A stretch of DNA of 64,000 nucleotides from contig NC_134679.1 in assembly GCF_024713945.1 (NCBI RefSeq), positions 6,329,001 through 6,393,000 on the forward strand, read 5' to 3'. Below the pieces are notes generated by a model. The model was not told the origin of the DNA. It searched no databases and saw nothing but the letters and a program-made list of their open reading frames with translations. The stretch's first letter is position 1. Each line of letters begins with the position of its first letter. Positions 56,115-64,000 of the stretch are shown in pieces. Source of the stretch: Dermatophagoides farinae. Taxonomy: Eukaryota > Arthropoda > Arachnida > Sarcoptiformes > Pyroglyphidae. The position numbers and the translations under genes were made by a program.

Positions 56115-57830
56115 TTATTCAGCAGTAATAATACGCATAGTATTTGTTGATCCAGCACCTTTTCGCCAACCAGTAATAACAATGATTGGATCACCAGAAC
56201 GAATAAATCGTCGATGTTTACCATAATCGATGGCAAATTGAACGCGTACATCAATATCATGTAACCAATCTGATTGTACATCATGTCCATAATATAATGG
56301 TAATATACCACGATGAAGATGTGCTTGTCTTGCTGATTTTGAATACCTGGATACGGCAATGATCGGACAACGTGGACGAAAACGTGATAATGCATGTGCC
56401 GAACGTCCAGTTGTAGTCAATACAATAATAGCAGCAGCTGCACATTTCAATGAAGCATTCACGGCAGCGATTGCCGTGGCCATTGTTTGATCAACTGGTG
56501 CCGTTACTTTGTTATTCAATTCAATGAATAGATTCTAGTGAATTGAACAAGTATTAATATTTCTGATAAGCGAGAAAAAAAGACACTTACACGTGAATGA
56601 ATGGCAGCTTCCGCTTCCAATGAGATAGCATGCATCATTCGCAATGATTCCAATGGATATTCACCTTTTGCTGTTTCACCCGAAAGCATTACACAATCGG
56701 ATCCATCCAAAATGGCATTGGCAACATCACTTACTTCTGCTCGTGTTGGTCGTGGTTTTTTAATCATCGATTCCAACATATGAGTGGCACAAATCACCGG
56801 TTTACCAACCATATTACATTTAGCGATCATCATTTTTTGTGCCAATAAAACTTTTTGTGGCAAAATTTCAATACCAAGATCACCACGTGCGACCATAATT
56901 CCATCACTTTCGGCAATAATTTCATCGATATTTTTTACACCTTCATGATTTTCAACTTTTGATATGATCTTTATATTGGAATCACCAGATTCAGTTAATA
57001 AGCTACGAATTTCACGTACAGCACTAGCATTACGAATAAACGATGCAAATATCATATCGACACCTTGTTCAACACCGAAACGTAAATCTGATTTATCTTT
57101 TTCCGAAAGTGCCGGTAAATCGACAGCAGTACCAGGAAGATTAACACCTTTTGTTGAACCAATTGAACCACCATTTTCAATTTCACACATCAAGTGATCA
57201 TCACCGATTTCACGTACAATCAATGAAATGAGACCATCATCGATAAAAACACGTGAACCAATTTGAATGATTTTCACAATATTTTTATAATCAATATAAA
57301 TCATTTTCGATGTACAATGATTACGATGATCATCATTCACTGTCAATTTTACTTGTTCACCTTTTACCAATTCAATATCGCCACCAACAACAGTCTGTTT
57401 GGATGAAAAAAAAGAACATTAATATTTGAAATAATTCCAAACCATTACTTACAGAATCAACAATACCGGTACGAATTTCTGGACCTTTTGTATCCAATGC
57501 AATAGCGACAGGAAATTCAGGCAAACCTTTTTCTGTGCTTACAATTTCGATTGCTTTTCGTACATTATCAATAGTGGCTTTGTGATATTCATGTGTACCA
57601 TGTGAAAAATTCATACGTGCAATATTCATACCAGATTTAATCATTTCAACCAATGTCTGTACATCACGTGATGCTGGACCAATTGTACAAATAATACCGG
57701 TCAAACGTTCAAATGCCGGTATTGAATCAATATCCAATGAACTTAAATGTTCCATTGTATTATTTGCAACACTTTCACGACGATGTTTCGGTATCGATTC
57801 AAATGACAATGGTATACTATCACCGTTCAT
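56115..57830 (-). CDS. PK: Pyruvate kinase
   Basis: Cytosolic enzyme making pyruvate and ATP from phosphoenolpyruvate and ADP, the last step of glycolysis. Exons in the minus direction, 57453..57830, 56591..57394 and 56115..56534, all join in phase 0 to give 533 residues. Signature blocks are [37 protein letters not shown] with the catalytic Lys, [11 protein letters not shown] with the metal-binding acidic residues, and [20 protein letters not shown]. The C-terminal allosteric domain runs from about residue 400 to the end ([15 protein letters not shown]). The N-terminal tail of about 40 residues is typical of animal isoforms. One oddity: the usual ATQMLESM reads ATHMLESM. Length and motifs are otherwise normal. 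Confidence 0.96.
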
Positions 57831-58526
57831 ATTTTACAATGATGATTATTTTTAATTCGTCTATAGATAAAAGATGAGAAGTAAAAAATCAATAACCCAA
57901 ATCGAATAGTAATTGGATAGTGTCACCTTGAAATTTACACTATATTTTCAATGATGATGATCACCTGCTTGAGCACTACAACAACAACAACAGGTATGTT
58001 GTTTCGTTTTATTGCTAGTTGTTATTTTATGTATCGAAAAAAATGATGTGTTGCTGTTGTTGTGTTTATATTCAACCGTGTGAATATGAAGAAAAAAACA
58101 GACAAGCTTGCTATAAACAGACAAACAAAAAAAAATTCAAAGTCATTATTGTGGCGTGAGAGAGTTGAACAATGGTGATGGAACTGCCACTTTTCAATTG
58201 GTGAAATAACAACAACAACAACAATTGTTTTGTTCTGTTGTCCTTGATCATCACGCGTCATCATCGTCATCATCATCATTCGATTGTTGTTCATTAATCA
58301 TTATCATCATCATCCGGTTATAATGCATCTGCGCTGGTTGTAATTACAATCCCTTCAAACCAGAAAAAAAACAACGAAATCATGGATGAAAATCTTTATT
58401 TTGATTACAAATCATCTGATTGAAATTGGCAAAATATAGAACAAAACGGATTTCGAAATTTTTTTTCCTATGATAAAATCATTGGGTACCATATATTGAT
58501 GAAACAAATGATTCAATTTTTTTAAA
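57831..58526. other. Pyruvate kinase upstream region
   Basis: About 700 bp between the pyruvate kinase start and the 3' end of the kinase gene upstream, both on the minus strand. It has (CAA)n near 57980, GAT repeats and A tracts. No gene is visible. Confidence 0.5.
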
Positions 58527-60017
58527 TTAATTTTCATCGCCTAAAATTCTTGCAATAGTTCCATCATCTGTGAATCGTTTTTTCAATTGTAAAAATCCTT
58601 CATAACGATTTTTGGTCGTTATCTAAAATCAAAGAATCAGTTATTTACAACAACAACAACAACGAAAAAAAATTTCACCACCACCAAACTTACCAAAAAT
58701 TTATCACTGGTAGGATTCTGTACAAACATCATTACACCGAAACCAGCATCAACTGAATAGGCTTTTAATGTGAAAATTTTTGCCTCATCACGTAAATGTT
58801 CCAATGAATTTCGTTCATCTTTTAGCCATTCCGATGAATGGTGTTTAGATAATTCACAACGATATTCATCCAGAAATAAATTCATCTGTTGATCATCAGG
58901 AAAAACCTTCATTACCAAACATATCATCATGATGACGATAATTGGAAAAATAACGTCCTAAATCCAAACCTCGCCAACCATAATTGCTAAAATCTAAATC
59001 AATAAAATAAATTTGTTTTTGGCCATTATCATCGAATTTAACAAGACGATTTTGTCGATTTAAATCATTATGTGAAAACAATAGTGGTGAATCAACTTTG
59101 TTGATGAGTTTTTTCAGAAATTCATCATCACTTTCCATATCCATCGAAGCGATTAAATCATCTAATTAATTGAAAATTTAATTATTTTTTTTCGAGATTA
59201 TTTCACTTTATACTGACAATATTTTTCCTTAAATTCTGGATTCTGTTCAATCATTTTCAGATGAACTTTGTCTTTCCAAATCAATTGGAAAAATTCATTT
59301 TCTTTATCATCTTGCATGGCCAACCATCGATCAAAACCAGCACGTGAAATTGGTATCGGATCAATTGAATGAAAATTTGCCAATTGTCTTGCCATCAATC
59401 GAACAGTTTCATCATCACAATCATCATCATAATTGTAATGTCTAGCCTATATATATATATGTAGAGTTTGATGTTGAATTTTTTTTTTGTTTCGATTTTC
59501 AAACACACATACAAACCTCAACATATTCATCGATTTGACATTTATCATCAATGAATAACAATTTTGGACTAAATCCATTCAATGAAACAATGGCATTAAT
59601 TATAGCTCTTTCAATTGGATCAATTGCAAGCCAATCGAAAGTTGTATAAAATTTTACAACAATTTTAATGAAATCACCATCATTATATCCAGCTGATGAT
59701 CGTTGTTGATGGCAAAAATTTTCGCTCAATGTGCAGAGACAAATATCGTTAACGTTACCACTTCTGTATATACAAAAAAAACATCATAAAATGATCAATG
59801 TGGAATTAATGGGAAGAGAAAATTTAAAAAAAAAAATTTTTTTCACTCACTCAAATCGTTGTGCATGAAAATCATTCACATTTTCTACTTTTGACCATAT
59901 ATTATTAACATTAATTCGTTTGAATGTGTCCAATAATCGTTGTCGATCTTCATCTGTAATGGTCTGTTTTTTCTGCATCATTGTCAACACTATAGATTCA
60001 CTATTTTGTTCCATCAT
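58527..60017 (-). CDS. Choline/ethanolamine kinase family, with a one-base frame break
   Basis: Phosphorylates choline or ethanolamine, the first step of the Kennedy phospholipid pathway. Exons in the minus direction are 59851..60017, 59517..59763, 59218..59446, 58694..59161 and 58527..58622, about 401 residues. The first ATG is 60017. The catalytic-loop motif SHNDLNRQN and the metal-binding IDLDFSNYGWRGLDLGRYF are clear. The choline and ethanolamine branches cannot be separated safely. The third donor (59218, GTCAGT) is weak but is the only one nearby that keeps phase. In exon 4 the frame shifts by one base at a run of five T (minus strand; A5 at 58901-58905): NEGF continues as PDDQQMNLFLDEY only if one T is removed. 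The downstream frame is clearly family-like and ends normally. An assembly or sequencing error is likely; a true lesion is possible. Confidence 0.8.
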
Positions 60018-60590
60018 TTTTTTTTGTTGGTTTTTGTCTATATTTTCCAACTACACAGACTTGGCACAAAATGAAATTTTCACGATGAGTACAAAAAAAA
60101 ATATCGAAAACGGAGAAAAAATTTAATCAAAATTGATCAATTGATTTATACTAGACACACGCGCTCAAATTTCTTTCTAGTTTCGTACAAATGATAATCA
60201 TTTGATTAGGAAGAAAATCAAACCAAATCTGAGGACTTTGACTTTGACTTTAACTTTTGATTGTGATAAAAAATAATTTAATGAAATGATAATGATTATC
60301 AATCAATCAATTACAATAAATTGATAAATTGTAAAAAAAAGAGAGAGAGACGGATGAAAGAAAAAATGATTAACAATGTATGGTAAATGAATAATAATAA
60401 TAATAATAAATTATCATCAAGATTAATTAAATACATCATTAAATGGATAAGGTGTGGGCGGTGTAGTGGTAGGTTCGTAAAACATTTGAAGAGAAAAAAA
60501 ATTTCAATATCATATGCATGTATGTAAGTAGAGTAATTTTTATATACGAAATTCAATCAATCATTTCATTAATTGTAAAAAATCACCAAT
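60018..60590. other. Kinase upstream region / Ral 3' region
   Basis: Holds the promoter of the choline/ethanolamine kinase gene and possibly the Ral 3' flank. It includes a short direct repeat of TTTGACT (60236-60253) and AATAAT runs. No gene is seen. Confidence 0.5.
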
Positions 60591-61443
60591 TCATAAGATG
60601 ATACAATTTTTTCTTATACCTTTCAATAATCCTTTACGATTTTTTTTCATTTTTCTTTGTTTACCATTATCCATTGATTGTTCTTTACTTTGATGTATTG
60701 AACGTAATAATTGATCAAAACATTCATCAACATTTGTATATAATTTGGCCGATGTTTCAATATATGGTACTGACCATTGTGTTGATAACATTTGTGCTTC
60801 TTCATATTTCACTTTACGATCATTAACTAAATCGGCTTTATTACCAACCAATATCATTGGTATATTACCATCGCCTTTAACACGTAAAATTTGTTCCCTG
60901 TATTTAGTGTATTAATAAGGGGAAAAAATGATTAGAAAATCAAAAAAAAAAAAATTTTGTATTCAAACAAACGAACCGAAAATCAGCAATAGCGGTAAAA
61001 CTTTCATGTTCTGTTATTGAAAATACACACATAAAACCTTCACCGGAACGAAAATAATTATCACGTATAGCTGCATAATCTTCTTGGCCAGCCGTATCCA
61101 ATATATCAACATTAACTTCTTGGCCATCAACTTTTGCATTCGTACGATATGAATCAGCTTTTGTTGGTTCATAATCAGTAACAAACTAAATAAGAAGAGC
61201 AATCAATAATTATATATTCAGAAAAGACAACATTTGTTTATTGGTGACGGTCAATTAGATAACTATGTTATATATTTATTTATATGTGATACGAACCAAA
61301 AAACAATTGGAGCACACAAAAGAGAATCTATTTTCACTTACCTCTTTATACATATATTGTAATGTAAGTGCTGATTTACCAACACCACCAGCGCCAACCA
61401 TAATAATCTTATGAAATGGTAATGTATTGGCCATTGTGGTCAT
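60591..61443 (-). CDS. RALA: Ral small GTPase
   Basis: Ras-superfamily switch that controls exocyst-dependent secretion and endocytosis at the plasma membrane. Exons in the minus direction, 61342..61443, 60977..61185 and 60591..60897, give 205 residues (206 in human RalA). P-loop GAGGVGKS (17-24), switch [10 protein letters not shown], switch [26 protein letters not shown] and ETSAK are all intact. The switch and effector region is essentially identical to vertebrate Ral, which separates it from Ras and Rap. The C-terminus is polybasic and ends CIIL, a CaaL geranylgeranylation signal. The start may be 61443 (MTTM) or 61434. The first is used as the first in-frame ATG. Confidence 0.96.
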
Positions 61444-62712
61444 CAAAAAAAAAATTGTTTTTGTTTTCCTAGTGTTATCGTTCAATTTGAATTTTGTTTT
61501 TTCTCTGGCAATGATGATGATGATTTTTTTTTATTCACAATGTGAATTTTTAAACATCAATCGATATAAATGATTTTTTTTTCTTTTGGATTGAGATCGA
61601 ACTATGAATTGAATGATGTGAGAATGATGAAATTGGATCCGAAAATAGCTTATACAGACGCACACAACAAACAAATAAACAAACAATGATGATATATTCG
61701 ATGAGGTGGGGACAACAACAACGACGACGACGATGATGATGACGACGACGACGACTGTGTTGTGTTTTTAAATTGTTTGGATTTTTTTCATTTTATTTTG
61801 TCGATGGTTTATAAAATGCTGGTGTTTCTGTTTGTTTGTTTGTTTGGTTTGTCTGTAATAGAGATTTTCAATAAACGATGATGATGATGATGATCCACTG
61901 TCTTTCTATGTTGTGAGTAATAATATTGGCTTGGTTTTCGAATGTCCAATTGTCTGGATTATTATTTATAAAATCAAAATGAAAATGAAACACACACACG
62001 CACACAGTAGTAAATTACAATGAATTCGAATCAAATTCGAAAATTTTTGTCGAACACAAAAATTCTTTGAATCAGAAAAAAAAATCACAGCAAATCTAAA
62101 AGATGAATGTCGATGATGATGATGATGATTTTTGTTTTGACAATCGGAAAAAAATGTTTCAACAAATGTCAACAATCAAAAAAAAAATTAGGATGATAAT
62201 GTCTCTCTCTGTGTGTGTGTGTGTGCATGAATTGAAATGGAAAAATTTTTTTTTTTTGGCTGGTTGTTGTGGTGGTGGTGGTTGGTTGGTTGGTTAGTCA
62301 ACTCAGATTTTTTTTTCTTGTTCGAATTTTAATGAGAAAAATCGACAAATGAAGAAATAAATTTTTTTTTTAGTCCCACCAATACGCCATTTATATATAT
62401 AAAAAAAACGGGAGCAACTTTTGAGTTTTGTTTGTTGTATATTTTTTTGCGGATTGTTGTTCCAATCAAGCAACAACAGTAAAAGAAAAAAATTTATAAA
62501 TAGAAAGAGACACATAATATATTGAATGTGCCTATTTCGACATATGTAGGTTCATGGATTGCAAATATCGATCCGATGGATAAATAAATAAACAAAATTT
62601 AAATGTGGAAAAAGTTTATTTTAACGAGGAAAAATAAAACAATAAAAAACATTTAAAGTTTTTTTTCAACAATTTCTAAACAATTTATTATAATTTATAA
62701 TTTCACTATTAA
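61444..62712. other. Ral upstream / AK3 3' region
   Basis: 1.27 kb of AT-rich DNA on the upstream side of Ral. It has an AAC/GAC/GAT repeat block near 61710-61755, (GAT)n near 61877, (GT)n near 62212-62224 and GGTT runs near 62270-62295. No gene is visible. Confidence 0.5.
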
Positions 62713-63468
62713 TCAAGCTGCTGATGCTGCTGTATTCGATCGAATAAATTGTTCCAAAAATGTTTTGATTTTCGGATAGATTATATCCGATTCTCGTCCT
62801 TCAAAATCGTGAACAATTTTCTTTTCACTATGAAAGAAAAATTATAAAATTTTTTTTTTGTTAGATAATAACCATATAATTCATGTGTATAATTACCGAA
62901 ATAATTTAACAATTTCATCGTTTTGTTTATGAAATTCGTGCAAGCGAGCTTTAATCACATCGGGTTTATCATCATTTCGTTGTGTTAATGGTTCACCTGT
63001 TTCATCATCGACACCGGGATTTTTTGGCGGACTATAAATCATATGATAAATACGACCAGATGGTAAATGTACCCATCGATGTTTAATACGTTCGATAATT
63101 TCATCATCCGGTACAATCAAATTAATAACGGCATTCGGACGAAATTCATCAGGTTGTCGCCATAATTCTAATGTTTGTTCACGATTTCTTGGATAACCAT
63201 CTAATAGCCATGATTTTTGTTGAAAACGTTCACGAAGTTCATTTATAACCAATTGATTGATTGTCGAATCTGGTACCAATTTTCCTTGTTCAATATAACG
63301 TTTTGCTTCTTTACCGATTTCAGTCTGTTGTTTCATATGATCACGTAAACAATCACCGACAGCAAAATATGTAAGCTTAAAATCACGTATCATACGATTC
63401 GATATGGTTCCTTTACCAGAACCAGGTGCACCCAATATAACTAATTTAAGAAAAAATTTGGTTGCCAT
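62713..63468 (-). CDS. AK3: Adenylate kinase 3-type GTP:AMP phosphotransferase
   Basis: Mitochondrial-matrix nucleotide kinase that transfers phosphate between GTP and AMP. Two exons in the minus direction, 62897..63468 and 62713..62827 (phase 2), give 228 residues; human AK3 is 227. P-loop GAPGSGKGT at 13-21, GDCLRD at 38-43, SWLLDGYPRNREQ for AMP binding, and a long LID with [22 protein letters not shown] and QRNDDKP. The LID lacks a Cys4 zinc site, as in AK3. The residue before GDCLRD is Val37, where relatives have Ser or Thr contacting AMP. The C-terminus is the Ala-rich NTAASAA. An AAGATGGCG motif lies about 120 bp upstream on the same strand. Confidence 0.94.
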
Positions 63469-63583
63469 TTTTTCTGGTAAAAAAAAATTGGCACGAATTT
63501 ATCAGAATAAAATGTACCGAAAAAAAAATCAAATCATAAAAACGACTATTTATACACAAAAACACATGTTCATCGACATGTTA

Positions 63584-63592
63584 CGCCATCTT
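63584..63592 (-). promoter_or_regulatory. YY1/Pho-like AAGATGGCG motif upstream of AK3
   Basis: The minus strand reads AAGATGGCG about 116 bp before the AK3 start codon, a plausible position near the transcription start. It is the same nonamer as at 24574. Function is inferred from the motif only. Confidence 0.3.
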
Positions 63593-63655
63593 TCGGTTTA
63601 ATTTCAAAGTTTTTTTTATTTAAATTCTTTTGTTCAATCATAATCATCACACAAT

Positions 63656-64000
63656 CTATGGAGTTATCATGCCGAAAGGAACACCAATTACGCTGTTTAT
63701 ACCACATTTATTCTGTCCACGGGGCAAATATAGATAGCCATTTATTCCCCAATTCAAGCCTGTTAGAATAATAAAAACAAGACAATTAGTCTGAAAAACA
63801 AATGTCCAACAAAATACAATACCCCAACTATTTTTAATGATCCAATATTGTTTTGTCCATCCAGTTATAACAATAGCATGACTTAATTTTTTACCACATT
63901 GTGCTCGAAATACGCCTTTATTATGTTTCCATTCTTTTCCACTGGCATCAACGGCAGCAAACACTGGTCCATGTTTCAGAATGAAACGTTGAATAAAATC
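63656..64000 (-). CDS. Papain-family (C1A) cysteine protease, C-terminal part
   Basis: Lysosomal or secreted digestive protease. Two exons are visible in the minus direction: 63823..64000 (continuing past the right edge) and 63656..63759, joined in phase 1. GPVFAAVDA precedes the catalytic-His segment LSHAIVITGW. The catalytic Asn lies in YWIIKNSWG, which runs across the intron into LNWGINGYLYLPRG. The chain then reads NKCGINSVIGVPFG and ends MITP. The catalytic Cys, the propeptide and most of the enzyme lie outside the window, so the subfamily (cathepsin L-like or the mite group 1 allergen branch) is open. The retained CGI and RG residues resemble ordinary cathepsins more than Der p 1. Confidence 0.88.
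   Translation of the reverse strand, partial: DFIQRFILKHGPVFAAVDASGKEWKHNKGVFRAQCGKKLSHAIVITGWTKQYWIIKNSWGIVFCWTFVFQTNCLVFIILTGLNWGINGYLYLPRGQNKCGINSVIGVPFGMITP

Noticed and set aside
58878-58910. A 21-nt GT-AG intron to explain the kinase frame break
   Set aside because: It is far too short for splicing, and joining it does not restore the downstream frame.
59207-59217. Alternative donor GTGAAA after QYK in the choline/ethanolamine kinase gene
   Set aside because: Phase 0 at this donor would lead into an immediate stop in the next exon. The GTCAGT donor at 59217 keeps phase, so it is preferred despite being weak.

Overview
The window looks like nuclear DNA from a small, compact, AT-rich arthropod genome. 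An astigmatid (sarcoptiform) mite such as a house-dust mite is the best guess. This is an inference from an arthropod-type ABCH transporter, mostly 50-80 nt GT-AG introns, short gaps between genes, and intergenic DNA packed with A/T tracts, (CA)n/(GT)n, (GAT)n and (CAA)n. I see no viral, retroelement or transposase sequence, no rRNA, no tRNA and no CRISPR. All gene models below were joined by hand from open frames, GT-AG sites and codon phase, and no search was run.

Left part (1-24.4 kb, gene-dense). There is the 5' end of an alpha-2-macroglobulin/thioester-protein gene (-), and an intronless E2F4/5-like gene (+) converging on methylmalonyl-CoA epimerase (-). A small membrane-protein gene lies only 49 bp upstream of the epimerase on the same strand. 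Next come a multi-pass RING-CH protein with an EGF-like module (+), glutathione S-transferase kappa (+) converging on PIGW (-), a full-length duplicated ABCG-type transporter (+), a seven-unit polyubiquitin gene (+) and ribosomal protein L18a/eL20 (+).

Middle (24.4-42.6 kb). A large PP2A B''/PR130-type regulatory subunit gene (+) spans about 11 kb, with a long first intron and a possible alternative acidic C-terminus. It converges on an ABCH-type ABC transporter (-).

Gene-poor stretch (42.6-53.4 kb). Nearly 11 kb holds no convincing gene, only microsatellites, three perfect hairpins and one doubtful small ORF.

Right part (53.4-64 kb). An unrecognised type I membrane protein (+) has a duplicated cytoplasmic module. 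It is followed by a run of minus-strand genes: pyruvate kinase, a choline/ethanolamine kinase with a one-base frame break in a homopolymer, Ral GTPase, adenylate kinase 3, and the C-terminal end of a papain-family cysteine protease that leaves the window.

Most genes are housekeeping (metabolism, protein turnover, signalling, GPI anchors, translation) and do not form one pathway. The points most worth checking are the ABCG self-duplication with a repeated intron, the twin polyubiquitin introns (one in frame and stop-free), the B'' splice/stop switch, the EGF/7TM/RING-CH architecture, the closely spaced epimerase pair and the orphan membrane protein.
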